Shown here: piece by piece, positions 1-6,715 of the stretch | Position numbering within the stretch: the stretch's first letter is position 1 | How the letters are laid out: each line of letters opens with the position of its first letter | Assembly (NCBI GenBank): GCA_910587135.1 | Contig: CAJULF010000076.1 | Location: forward strand, 1 to 11,160 | Source of the DNA: an uncultured Oscillospiraceae bacterium | Lineage (GTDB): Bacteria > Bacillota > Clostridia > Oscillospirales > Ruminococcaceae | DNA length: 11,160 nucleotides | Direction of reading: 5' to 3' | The notes under the pieces: generated by a model | The model's database searches: none | What the model was told of the DNA's origin: nothing | Seen by the model: only the letters and a program-made list of their open reading frames with translations | Made by a program: the position numbers and the translations under genes

Positions 1-61
1 TAACGAAGAAATACGCAAAATATGCAAGCAAGATGCGTGCTGAGAGATACTAAACAGGCTC
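1..61. repeat. Right end of a MITE-like inverted-repeat element (left part lies outside the window)
   Basis: Bases 44-61 (GAGATACTAAACAGGCTC) are identical to the right terminal repeat of the complete element at 4157-4317. Bases 27-40 (AGCAAGATGCGTGC) also match the inner flank of that terminus, so 27-61 and 4283-4317 agree at 32 of 35 positions. The mismatches are three adjacent bases between the two blocks. This is therefore a second member of the same family with its left end beyond base 1. No transposase is visible. How far the element extends inward cannot be judged here. Confidence 0.7.
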
Positions 62-108
62 TTGGGTTTGAGCGGAGCGTTAAATCGTTTTTGGGGATAT
101 AAAGAAAC

Positions 109-630
109 ATGAGAAAAATAAGTTTATTTATTGCTATGAGCCTTGACGGATATATTTCGGACAGTAATGGCAGAGTCGATTGGCTGAAAGGGCAGGGCAG
201 CGATAATGAGAATATCGATACCTATTCCGAGTTTATAAAGAATATTGATACGATTTTGATGGGGTGGAATACTTATCGTCAAATTGTTACCGAACTTTCT
301 CCGAATAAGTGGGTGTACAGCGATTTTATAACTTATGTTATCACGCATAACAAAATCGCTTCCACTGAACAAATTCGATTTTCAAATATGAGTCCCGTTG
401 ATTTGATAAAAAAGTTAAGAAAAGAAAACGGAAAAGATATCTGGATATGCGGCGGAGCTGATCTTGTTCAGCAGCTGGTAAATGAGGATTTGATCGACTG
501 CTATCATATTACTGTAATTCCAACGCTTCTCGGCTCCGGTACTCGGCTTTTTGAAAATACAAAACGCGAGATCAAACTGAGATTACTTAATACACAGTCA
601 TATAATGGCATGACAGATTTAATATACTAA
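109..630 (+). CDS. Dihydrofolate reductase-like protein (RibD C-terminal domain family)
   Basis: A 173-residue protein with the fold of the RibD_C/DHFR family, as in YwjB/YyaP-type proteins of Bacillus. Members are NADPH-dependent reductases whose substrate is often unknown; this is unlikely to be the housekeeping folate enzyme. Visible signs are the N-terminal strand and loop ISLFIAMSLDGYIS (residues 4-17), the nucleotide-binding DTILMGWNTY (about 47-56), the ICGGADLVQQL segment (about 113-123) and the late LLGSGTRLFE motif (about 140-149). Length is normal for a single-domain member. The ATG at 109 follows a weak GGGGA ribosome site at 93-97. The gene is AT-rich and stands alone between the repeat end and the next regulator. 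A convincing promoter was not found. Confidence 0.85.
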   Translation: MRKISLFIAMSLDGYISDSNGRVDWLKGQGSDNENIDTYSEFIKNIDTILMGWNTYRQIVTELSPNKWVYSDFITYVITHNKIASTEQIRFSNMSPVDLIKKLRKENGKDIWICGGADLVQQLVNEDLIDCYHITVIPTLLGSGTRLFENTKREIKLRLLNTQSYNGMTDLIY

Positions 631-731
631 CGAAGATAAATTTCGATATGTAGGGCAGCAGCTTGTTTGACTGAAGATTTCACAACAACCTGTGGTTGGA
701 CATAAATGTTTTCCCATAAATATATTTACAG

Positions 732-760
732 TTGTTTTTTATCGGAACGAATGTTATAAT
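732..760 (+). promoter_or_regulatory. Sigma-A-type promoter of the XRE/GyrI-like regulator
   Basis: TTGTTT at 732-737 and a perfect TATAAT at 755-760 are separated by 17 bases. Transcription would start near 767, giving a leader of about 57 bases that contains the palindrome at 780-793 before the AGGAGG ribosome site at 812-817. Confidence 0.7.
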
Positions 761-779
761 AGAACTGCCGGTGAAGATA

Positions 780-793
780 TGCATGCGCATGCA
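780..793. promoter_or_regulatory. 14-base perfect palindrome in the regulator leader (candidate operator)
   Basis: TGCATGCGCATGCA is its own reverse complement and lies between the promoter and the ribosome site of the XRE-type gene at 824. Autoregulation by the encoded DNA-binding protein is a reasonable inference. The sequence is also an alternating purine-pyrimidine run. Whether it is bound by anything is unknown. Confidence 0.45.
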
Positions 794-823
794 AATTCAA
801 AAAACAATTACAGGAGGAAACAT

Positions 824-1573
824 ATGTTTAATCAGATTGACTTTGGAAAAAGGGTAAAATCGTTTCGGTTAAGAAACAATTATTCTCAAAAAGAGATCGC
901 TCTCAGAATAGGTGTTTCTGAACAGGCGGTATCAAAGTGGGAATGCGGCGAGTGTTTGCCGGACGTTTATAATTTAAAACTCCTGGCGCAGATTCTCCGC
1001 ATTTCGGTTGACAATTTATTGGATACCGATATTCAGAATCCGGAGAAAATTATTGAAACCATCACGATTGGCGAGGCGCATTTCGAGATTGTTGAAAAGC
1101 CGGAAACAATTTTTGCGGGAAAAATCATATACGCAAAGGATTACACAAATGTGGACAGTTTTAATTCCGCGATAAATTCAATGCCGGAAGAAGACAAACA
1201 AGCTGCGTTCGGCAAATTGTCGGAAATCGCATTGCCGATTTACGACGTAAATTTAAGCATAAATTTCTGGCTTGACGAGAAGACACGCGCGTATGGTTTT
1301 GTCAGAGAGGTTCTGACAGAAAAACAGCCGAGCGGCGTAGAGGTTTACAAAATGCCCGCCTCATTATTTATTCGGGCTTATACGGACAAAGGAACAGCAC
1401 AGCTTATCTGTAAGGAACAATGTGAGATATGGGAGCTTTTCACATATATCAGGGATTTCTTCATGCCGGAGCACGGCTTTAGGATGGCTGAGAACGGAGC
1501 ACAGGAACTGGAAGTGTTTGACACGTTCGAGCATAAGACCGGTTATGCTTATATGCCGGTCGTAAGGGTGTAA
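824..1573 (+). CDS. XRE-family transcriptional regulator with GyrI/Cass2-like effector-binding domain
   Basis: A 249-residue predicted one-component regulator. Residues about 8-66 form an XRE/Cro-type helix-turn-helix, with SQKEIALRIGVSEQAVSKWE as the recognition core and a typical SVDNLLD end. Residues about 83-249 resemble the GyrI-like/Cass2 effector domain (AraC effector-binding, E_bind_2), beginning HFEIVEKPETIFAGK and ending in a TGYAYMPV strand. That domain normally binds hydrophobic or cationic small molecules. The open frame runs back to 692, but the ATG at 824 is chosen because AGGAGG at 812-817 lies six bases upstream and the HTH starts right after it. It has its own promoter and a palindrome that may be its operator. 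No efflux pump or other obvious target lies beside it; the DHFR-like gene upstream is the only same-strand neighbour. Ligand unknown. Confidence 0.85.
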   Translation: MFNQIDFGKRVKSFRLRNNYSQKEIALRIGVSEQAVSKWECGECLPDVYNLKLLAQILRISVDNLLDTDIQNPEKIIETITIGEAHFEIVEKPETIFAGKIIYAKDYTNVDSFNSAINSMPEEDKQAAFGKLSEIALPIYDVNLSINFWLDEKTRAYGFVREVLTEKQPSGVEVYKMPASLFIRAYTDKGTAQLICKEQCEIWELFTYIRDFFMPEHGFRMAENGAQELEVFDTFEHKTGYAYMPVVRV

Positions 1574-1661
1574 CATAATAATTGGTAGATAAGATTGGAA
1601 TGGAATATTCCGATTTATAAGGCGTTTTCCCGTTTGGGAATCCTCTGTTTCAGTGTTTTAT

Positions 1662-1701
1662 AAGCAATCTCCGCGCTTTATTTTAAGCGCGGGGATTGCT
1701 T
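1662..1701. repeat. Hairpin repeat, first copy
   Basis: AAGCAATCTCCGCGCTT (1662-1678) pairs with AAGCGCGGGGATTGCTT (1685-1701) at 16 of 17 positions plus one T-G pair, with a six-base loop. Bases 1662-1688 recur exactly at 1896-1922. This copy has no T-run on its plus-strand 3' side (CAGGTTG follows), so it is a strong hairpin but a poor plus-strand terminator as it stands. It lies about 90 bases after the regulator stop. Confidence 0.75.
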
Positions 1702-1702
1702 C

Positions 1703-1881
1703 AGGTTGTAGAAAAAGCCTATTTGCCACGCAATGTCGGCGCATGAAATTTCAAAAAGTCGTGCGTTTGCGTTCGCAAACGCACGCGGTTTCCGCTAAGC
1801 ATGCGGAGCGGAACGAAGTGAAGCGGAGTATGATTAGCGGAAATTTTGAAATTTTTTTAATAATTAGCCCTATGTCAACCT
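1703..1881. repeat. Nested-palindrome cluster, possibly a small mobile inverted-repeat element
   Basis: From outside to inside: AGGTTG (1703-1708) faces CAACCT (1876-1881), with partial pairing continuing inward; AAATTTCAAAA (1746-1756) pairs with TTTTGAAATTT (1844-1854). Within these are a perfect 12-base-arm hairpin CGTGCGTTTGCG/CGCAAACGCACG (1760-1771, 1774-1785) and TTTCCGCTAA (1789-1798) pairing with TTAGCGGAAA (1834-1843). The whole lies between the two copies of the hairpin repeat. It encodes nothing convincing. It may be a MITE-like insertion or a structured RNA; the sequence alone does not decide. Confidence 0.5.
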
Positions 1882-1895
1882 TTATATACAGTCTA

Positions 1896-1938
1896 AAGCA
1901 ATCTCCGCGCTTTATTTTAAGCACAGGGATTGTTTTTT
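1896..1938 (+). terminator. Second copy of the hairpin repeat, with T-run; probable terminator
   Basis: Bases 1896-1922 repeat 1662-1688 exactly. The right arm has changed: AAGCACAGGGATTG (1919-1932) pairs with 1899-1912 at 11 Watson-Crick and one G-T position of 14. It is followed at once by six T (1933-1938), the form of an intrinsic terminator. It may be the original terminator of the regulator gene at 824, now more than 300 bases downstream because of the cluster in between. Confidence 0.5.
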
Positions 1939-2440
1939 GTTTTGGTATTTCAACAACACAATATGATTATTCAGCAAAATATCCAATATAGCATTTTGTT
2001 TATTAAGCATTCAACGGTATCCTCTTTGCGGTGGACAGCCTAATTATGCGGGTGATGTTCATATTGACGGAAACCCCCGAGCGGATTTCTTACAAAATGA
2101 CGATTTTTGAAACACAAATATATTTTTTCAATATGCGTGAAAATACAGAGCGGACAGAGCGTTTGTTTGCGTAAACTGCCTCGATAATGGGCAGTGAGCG
2201 AATTATTCGTTTTTTTAACCGTGCTTTATCAAAACCAAAAAATACGATAATTTGAAACTGCTGTAAATTTTTGCGCATTTTGTCAACCAAACATATACCG
2301 TCATTCGCAGTTTTAAGGTTCAAAACGCGCTTGGATACTAAATTCATGACATTTTATGTTGTAAAAAACATTATGATTTGAATTTAAGATTTTGGTAACA
2401 TTGCCCAATAAATTGTCTCTGATTTGTTGAGAAATGCTAA
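1939..2440. other. AT-rich intergenic stretch without a convincing gene
   Basis: About 500 bases in which neither strand shows an open frame with a ribosome site, recognisable protein features or steady codon use. A slightly more GC-rich patch near 2030-2100 reads plus-strand as GGQPNYAGDVHIDGNPRADF before a stop and could be the tail of a lost gene, but it is too short to support. Nothing else is seen before the mal promoter. Confidence 0.5.
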
Positions 2441-2469
2441 TTGATAAATTTTTTAAAGTCGTGTATAAT
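2441..2469 (+). promoter_or_regulatory. Promoter of the mal operon
   Basis: TTGATA at 2441-2446 and a perfect TATAAT at 2464-2469 are 17 bases apart in AT-rich DNA. Transcription is expected near 2476, leaving an untranslated leader of about 90 bases that carries the operator-like palindromes. Confidence 0.8.
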
Positions 2470-2489
2470 ATTCTTAACAGTTTACAAGT

Positions 2490-2524
2490 AAACGTTTCAG
2501 TCGATTTTTAACTGAAACCGTTTC
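2490..2524. promoter_or_regulatory. LacI-type operator-like palindromes downstream of the mal promoter
   Basis: Two CG-centred palindromes lie just downstream of the predicted start site: AAACGTTT at 2490-2497 and GAAACCGTTTC at 2514-2524. In addition GTTTCAGT (2494-2501) and ACTGAAAC (2511-2518) form a perfect eight-base inverted repeat with a nine-base loop, so the leader RNA could fold. LacI-family regulators, including MalR and CcpA types, bind CG-centred palindromes of this kind, and the position would suit repression by roadblock. The second site is near the catabolite (cre) consensus but breaks it at several positions. No LacI gene is present in the window. Confidence 0.55.
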
Positions 2525-2564
2525 GCTTCTGTTAAAAAACATTAAACTTTTGAGGAGGGCTATT

Positions 2565-3914
2565 ATGAAGAAGAAAATTATGGCATTCATTATGGCAGCA
2601 GCTACTTGTTTTTCGCTGACTGCCTGCAACACAGACTCCGGTTCGGGCAGTTCCGGTAATTCCGGAGCAGGCAACTCCAACTCGGAAAGTTCCGACACAG
2701 GTAATTCGGGTGGAGAAAATTCGGACGGTTCGACTATCGATCTTGTAGTATGGGGACCCGAGGAAGACCAGACTTTCCTTACCGGGCTGATCGAGGACTT
2801 TCAAAAGCAGTATCCCGATCAGACATTTAATATCAAACTCGGTGTTGAATCCGAGGCTACGGCTAAGGACACCATACTTACAGACCCCTCGGCGGCTGCC
2901 GATGTTTACGCTTTTGCAAGCGATCAGCTTAACGATCTGGTCAACGCAAAGGCTCTCGCTAATCTCACCGACCTGAGCGACGCATTTAAGGCGATCACAG
3001 GCAACAGCATTGATGATATCATGGCTTTAAATATTGAAGGCTCCGTTGCTGCGGCTAAAAAGGACGGCAGCGTGTATGCCCTGCCTCTCGGCGCCGGCAA
3101 CAATTTCTTTATGTTCTACGATAAGTCCAAGATTACCGAAGACGACGTTCAGACTTGGGACGGTCTGCTGAGTGCTGCGGGAAACGCGGGCAAGAAGGTC
3201 GGCATGGTTCTCAATTCCGGTTGGTACAACGGCGGCTTCTTCCTTGGCGCGGGCTTTACGGTTTCCATGAACCCCGACAATACGACTAACTGCGAATGGA
3301 ACAAGACCTCTGCCGACGGTATCACCGGCGTTCAGGTGGTCGAGGGAATGCTCTCCATTACCGGCAATTCGGCGTTTATGCCTATCGCGGATAACGATAT
3401 CAGCAACCAGATCGCTTCCGGCGAGCTTTGCGCGGTCGTTTCCGGTTCTTGGGACGCTGAGGCTTGCGAGAATGCATGGGGCAAAGAGAACGTCGGCTAC
3501 TGCAAGCTTCCGACTTTCACCTGCGGCGGCAATCAGGTACAGCAGGGCTGCTATTCCGGCTTTAAGCTCATGGGTGTCAACGGCATGAGCAAGCAGGTAG
3601 GCTGGGCTGCCGTACTCGCGGAATACCTTACCAACGAAAGCGCTCAGATAAAGCGTTATGAAGCTCGTCAGCTCGCTCCCACCAACATCAAGGCTTCCGA
3701 GCAGGATGCTGTAAAGGCGAACGAGATGCTTGCGGCTTCCATCGCTCAGGACGCTGCCTGCGGCGCTATTCAGGACGTTGGCGGCAACTACTGGGAGCCT
3801 ACCAAGACCCTCGGCGAGATTATTGCGCAGAGTCAGCTCAAAATCGGTGACACCGAGGCTATCCAGGCTGCGCTTGATACAATGGTAGAGGGTGTTACCG
3901 CTCCCATAGCTTAA
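2565..3914 (+). CDS. malE: Maltose/maltodextrin-type ABC transporter solute-binding lipoprotein
   Basis: A 449-residue extracellular sugar-binding protein, the substrate-capture subunit of the importer formed with the two downstream permeases. Residues 1-20 are a lipoprotein signal (MKKK, hydrophobic stretch, LTAC lipobox) with the lipid-anchored cysteine at 21. Residues about 22-56 are a Gly/Ser/Asn-rich linker that spaces the domain from the membrane. The mature domain starts DLVVWGPEEDQTFL and has the family's early lobe pattern, followed by VYALPLGAGNNFFMFYDKSK. The ATG at 2565 is chosen over an in-frame TTG at 2550 because GAGGAGGG (2552-2559) lies just upstream and the lipoprotein signal starts there. 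Codon use is more GC-rich than in the flanking regulator and kinase genes. Maltose/maltodextrin is inferred from the family and permeases; another oligosaccharide is possible. Confidence 0.8.
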   Translation: MKKKIMAFIMAAATCFSLTACNTDSGSGSSGNSGAGNSNSESSDTGNSGGENSDGSTIDLVVWGPEEDQTFLTGLIEDFQKQYPDQTFNIKLGVESEATAKDTILTDPSAAADVYAFASDQLNDLVNAKALANLTDLSDAFKAITGNSIDDIMALNIEGSVAAAKKDGSVYALPLGAGNNFFMFYDKSKITEDDVQTWDGLLSAAGNAGKKVGMVLNSGWYNGGFFLGAGFTVSMNPDNTTNCEWNKTSADGITGVQVVEGMLSITGNSAFMPIADNDISNQIASGELCAVVSGSWDAEACENAWGKENVGYCKLPTFTCGGNQVQQGCYSGFKLMGVNGMSKQVGWAAVLAEYLTNESAQIKRYEARQLAPTNIKASEQDAVKANEMLAASIAQDAACGAIQDVGGNYWEPTKTLGEIIAQSQLKIGDTEAIQAALDTMVEGVTAPIA

Positions 3915-3945
3915 ACGGTTTTATCGATCGGGTGAAAAAGACTTT

Positions 3946-3978
3946 TCCGCAGGCGCGGATCAGCCTGTAAAATTTTTA
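3946..3978 (+). terminator. Weak terminator-like structure after malE
   Basis: CAGGC (3950-3954) can pair with GCCTG (3963-3967), followed after a few bases by a TTTTTATTT run. An alternative pairing TCCGC/GCGGA (3946-3950, 3955-3959) excludes it. The run CAGCCTGTA...TTTTTAT here resembles the right arm and T-run of the stronger hairpin at 4319-4363. The stem is short and its distance from the T-run makes full termination unlikely. Confidence 0.3.
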
Positions 3979-3990
3979 TTTGATAATCTC

Positions 3991-4154
3991 AGAACTTGTT
4001 CTCATAGCCCGAAATGCTTGGATAACGAAGTAAATTTCACGCATTTCGAGGCGGTTTTTCGCAGGCGTACTTGCAGTATGTCAAGAAAAGCCAATGAAGA
4101 AAGACATGGAATTTGCCGTTAGACAAGTGTTGAGCGGCTATAAGAGCAAGTTCT
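3991..4154. repeat. MITE-like inverted-repeat element A, in the malE-malF gap
   Basis: AGAACTTGTTCTCATAGCC (3991-4009) and GGCTATAAGAGCAAGTTCT (4136-4154) are terminal inverted repeats agreeing at 17 of 19 positions. Weaker pairing continues inward with a one-base offset. The 164-base interior has no coding capacity. If the ends are set one base further in, the flanks read TCA on the left and TTA on the right, an imperfect three-base duplication. The sequence differs from element B, which starts at once, but both share a central stretch ending TCAAGAAAA and almost the same length. No transposase is present, so it would depend on one encoded elsewhere. Confidence 0.65.
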
Positions 4155-4156
4155 TA

Positions 4157-4317
4157 GAGCCTGTTTAGTATCTCGGCGTACGCAGATTGCGCAGCGAATT
4201 TTTCGTCAGACGACGGCAAATTTTCGCCGAAATACTGTATGTATTTCAAGAAAATTTGCTTAAGTATGACGGAAAATCAGAAAGCAAGATGCGTGCGATG
4301 AGATACTAAACAGGCTC
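4157..4317. repeat. MITE-like inverted-repeat element B, in the malE-malF gap
   Basis: Terminal repeats GAGCCTGTTTAGTATCTC (4157-4174) and GAGATACTAAACAGGCTC (4300-4317) are perfect complements over 18 bases. Weaker pairing continues to about 34 bases (29 matches). TTA flanks the element on both sides (4154-4156 and 4318-4320), as expected of a three-base target duplication; TNA duplications are known for the IS1031 group of the IS5 family, which is only a suggestion here. The right end matches the partial copy at 1-61. The interior is non-coding. It sits directly against element A and 74 bases before malF. Confidence 0.8.
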
Positions 4318-4318
4318 T

Positions 4319-4363
4319 TACAGGCTGTTGACTGAATTGCTTTCTCGACAGCCTGTATTTTTA
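4319..4363 (+). terminator. Intrinsic-terminator-like hairpin just upstream of malF
   Basis: TACAGGCTGT (4319-4328) pairs perfectly with ACAGCCTGTA (4348-4357) across a 19-base loop, followed by TTTTTAT. It lies inside the operon, 30 bases before the malF start. It is best read as a partial terminator or attenuator that lets some transcription pass to malFG, since no good promoter is visible between it and malF. Confidence 0.6.
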
Positions 4364-4393
4364 TCTACAATTACTATAACGGGGGGAATGAAA

Positions 4394-5845
4394 ATGGCAA
4401 CCGAAAATATCGTTGCTAAGAAGGAAACCATCTTAAGCTCCGTTGGCGGATTTTTCAAGGACTTTTTTGTTGCCGTTGCTAAGGGAGATTTCTTTGTCAA
4501 GCTTTCCCTGATCTGGCTCGGCGCGGGATATATCCGCAGAAAGCAGTTTGTAAGAACCCTGCTTATTACCGCGGTTGAAGCGGCGATAATTCTGTATTCG
4601 ATCTTTTTCGCTCCGCAGTATATCTCAAAGCTTGGCACGCTCGGAACTGTCAAAATGGAATCGGTGTTCAACATAAACACCATGAAATATGATGTGAACA
4701 ATTATGACGATTCGTTCCAGATACTGTTGTTCTCTGTTATCAGTATCGTTGTCTGGGTCGTGGCATTGTTCATTTGGATGAAGAATGTTATTACGGTTTA
4801 CAACCTGCAGCTTAAGGCAAAGCGCGGCGAGCACATCAACTCCTTTTTTGACGATCTGAACGCCATGCTCAACGAAAAGTTCCATGTCACGCTGCTTACG
4901 CTGCCCGTACTCGGTATCGTGCTGTTCAGCGTTATCCCTATCTTCGTGCTGATACTCGTCGCGTTTACCAATTACGATCAGCAGCATATGCCTCCCGCCG
5001 ATTTGTTTTCGTGGGTGGGGCTGTCGAACTTTATCAATCTGTTCGGAGGCGGATCGCTTACCATTACGTTCGGCTATTCGTTTACGAGAGTACTTATCTG
5101 GACGCTCATCTGGTCGTTTTTCGCAACGTTCACCACGTTTTTCGGCGGAGTGATGCTGGCGCTGTTTCTCAGAAACAAGCGCACAAGGCTGCCTAAGCTC
5201 TGGCGCGCGCTGTTTGTCGTTACCATTGCCGTTCCGCAGTTTGTAACGCTGCTTCTGGTGCGCAACTTCTTTGCGAACAACGGTATCGCGAATACACTTT
5301 TAAGGGAGATCGGCGTCTTGCAGATATTCCAGCATTTCGGATGGATAGCCAATGACTATATCCCGTTCCTGTCGGCTCCCGGCTGGGCACATGTGACGAT
5401 AATCCTTGTCAACATCTGGATAGGCGTTCCGTACCAGATGCTGATAATGACGGGTGTTCTCTCAAACCTCCCTGAAGATCAGCTGGAAAGCGCGTCCATT
5501 GACGGAGCAACAAAATTGCAGATGTTCAGGCATATCACATTGCCGTACGTTCTGTTTGTAACGGGTCCGTCGCTTGTAACCGACTTTGTAAAGAACATCA
5601 ACAACTTCAACGTTATCTACCTGCTTACGCAGGACGTTTATACCACTACCAACCAGGCGCTGGCAAACAGCCAGGCTAAAGAGGTCGACTTGCTTGTCAC
5701 GTGGCTGTTCCGACTAACGCAGGATTACTACAACTACAAGATGGCTTCGGTAATAGGTATTTGCGTATTCGTTCTATGCTCTGTCATCACGCTTGTGGCG
5801 TTCGGACTTATGACGCGCGGCGATAAGGAAGGGGTGTACAACTGA
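4394..5845 (+). CDS. malF: Maltose/maltodextrin-type ABC transporter permease, MalF subunit
   Basis: A 483-residue integral membrane protein, one half of the permease pair. Hydrophobic segments lie near residues 55-73, 110-129, 168-190, 231-258, 272-290, 333-355, 383-397 and 450-472. The cytoplasmic EAA loop that docks the ATPase is ESASIDGATKLQMF (365-378) followed by HITLP. The later NINNFNVIYLLT (401-412) is typical of MalF-type permeases. The first 160 residues, with two membrane segments and a loop between, precede the core as in larger MalF proteins. An open frame extends to 4328, but GGGGGG at 4381-4386 gives normal spacing only to the ATG at 4394; the ATG at 4388 is one base from it. 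The stop overlaps the malG start by one base (TGATG). Confidence 0.85.
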   Translation: MATENIVAKKETILSSVGGFFKDFFVAVAKGDFFVKLSLIWLGAGYIRRKQFVRTLLITAVEAAIILYSIFFAPQYISKLGTLGTVKMESVFNINTMKYDVNNYDDSFQILLFSVISIVVWVVALFIWMKNVITVYNLQLKAKRGEHINSFFDDLNAMLNEKFHVTLLTLPVLGIVLFSVIPIFVLILVAFTNYDQQHMPPADLFSWVGLSNFINLFGGGSLTITFGYSFTRVLIWTLIWSFFATFTTFFGGVMLALFLRNKRTRLPKLWRALFVVTIAVPQFVTLLLVRNFFANNGIANTLLREIGVLQIFQHFGWIANDYIPFLSAPGWAHVTIILVNIWIGVPYQMLIMTGVLSNLPEDQLESASIDGATKLQMFRHITLPYVLFVTGPSLVTDFVKNINNFNVIYLLTQDVYTTTNQALANSQAKEVDLLVTWLFRLTQDYYNYKMASVIGICVFVLCSVITLVAFGLMTRGDKEGVYN

Positions 5846-6690
5846 TGAACAAAAAGCAGCTTGTAAAGGACATTCTCAGGCATGTGGTGCTGGCGCTACT
5901 GTGCGCGTTCTGGCTTATCCCCATCGTGTGGCTTGTTGCTACGTCGTTCAGCGCGTATTCGGGGCGCAACACCTCGAATTTCTTTCCCGAGCAGTGGACG
6001 TTCAACAACTATATCGCGCTGTTTGGGTCGGACACCGTCGCGAACTTCAAGTCTTGGTTTATGAACACCTTTAAGATTGCGTGCGTGTGCTGCGTAGTAT
6101 CCACGCTGTTTACCATCATGGTCGCTTATGCCACCTCGTTTTCCAAATTCAAGGCGCGCAAGCCGATGATGAATATTGCGGTAATACTCAACCTTTTCCC
6201 GGGCGTTTTGTCTATGATTTCGGTTTACTTTATTCTTAAAGCGCTGGATCTCACCAACACGCATTTTGGGTTGACGCTTGTCTACTGTGCTTCTTCGGGG
6301 CTTGGTTTCCTTATCGCGAAGGGCTTCTTTGATACTGTGCCGCGTTCGCTGTGCGAGGCGGCTAAACTGGACGGGGCGAGTCAGGCGCGGACGTTTTTCA
6401 CGATTATCATGCCGCTGTCCAAGCCCATTATCGTATACACGATAATCAGTTCGTTCCTGACACCGTGGACGGATTTTGTATTCGCGAAGATGATTCTGAA
6501 CTCGGGCATATCGGATATGTGGACGGTATCCATAGGACTGTACAATATGCTTGATAAGAGCCTTATCAACTCATACTTCTCAATATTCTGTGCGGGTGGC
6601 GTTGTTGTATCGATACCTATTTCGGTACTGTTCGTCATTATGCAAAAGTTCTATGTTGACGGCATAACAGGCGGTGCGGTCAAGGGTTGA
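5845..6690 (+). CDS. malG: Maltose/maltodextrin-type ABC transporter permease, MalG subunit
   Basis: A 281-residue membrane protein, the second half of the permease. Length and pattern are standard for MalG/MdxG: about six membrane segments starting at residues 13-32, the EAA loop EAAKLDGASQARTFFTIIMP (171-190), and the FLTPWTDFVFAKMIL segment (about 204-218) typical of maltodextrin-type MalG. It starts at the ATG at 5845 inside the malF stop (TGATG), with AAGGAAGGGG about ten bases upstream, so translation is probably coupled. No ATP-binding subunit follows. In many Firmicutes a shared MsmX-type ATPase serves several such importers, and that is assumed here. Confidence 0.87.
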   Translation: MNKKQLVKDILRHVVLALLCAFWLIPIVWLVATSFSAYSGRNTSNFFPEQWTFNNYIALFGSDTVANFKSWFMNTFKIACVCCVVSTLFTIMVAYATSFSKFKARKPMMNIAVILNLFPGVLSMISVYFILKALDLTNTHFGLTLVYCASSGLGFLIAKGFFDTVPRSLCEAAKLDGASQARTFFTIIMPLSKPIIVYTIISSFLTPWTDFVFAKMILNSGISDMWTVSIGLYNMLDKSLINSYFSIFCAGGVVVSIPISVLFVIMQKFYVDGITGGAVKG

Positions 6691-6715
6691 TGTTGGTCGA
6701 CATCGGATAATTTGT

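Noticed and set aside
628..644. TAACGAAGATAAATTTC after the first gene, close to TAACGAAGTAAATTTC at 4023-4038 in element A
   Set aside because: A 16-base match with one inserted base is suggestive, but no inverted repeats or further similarity surround it, so it is not called a repeat.
692..823. Longer upstream start for the XRE/GyrI-like regulator
   Set aside because: The extension would include the promoter and palindrome, while AGGAGG with good spacing precedes the ATG at 824.
1653..1991. Plus-strand 112-codon frame across the palindrome cluster
   Set aside because: It reads through both hairpin copies and the nested palindromes; the repeated residues come from the DNA repeat, and there is no ribosome site.
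1966..2099. Plus-strand open frame ending in a protein-like GGQPNYAGDVHIDGNPRADF
   Set aside because: About 45 stop-free codons are not rare by chance, there is no start or ribosome site, and no family was recognised.
2090..2347. Minus-strand 85-codon open frame in the gap before the mal operon
   Set aside because: No ribosome site upstream of its ATG, basic low-complexity composition and no recognisable domain; it fits a chance frame in AT-rich DNA.
4366..4377. TACAAT/TACTAT as a possible -10 box of a malF promoter
   Set aside because: No acceptable -35 box lies 16-18 bases upstream of either.
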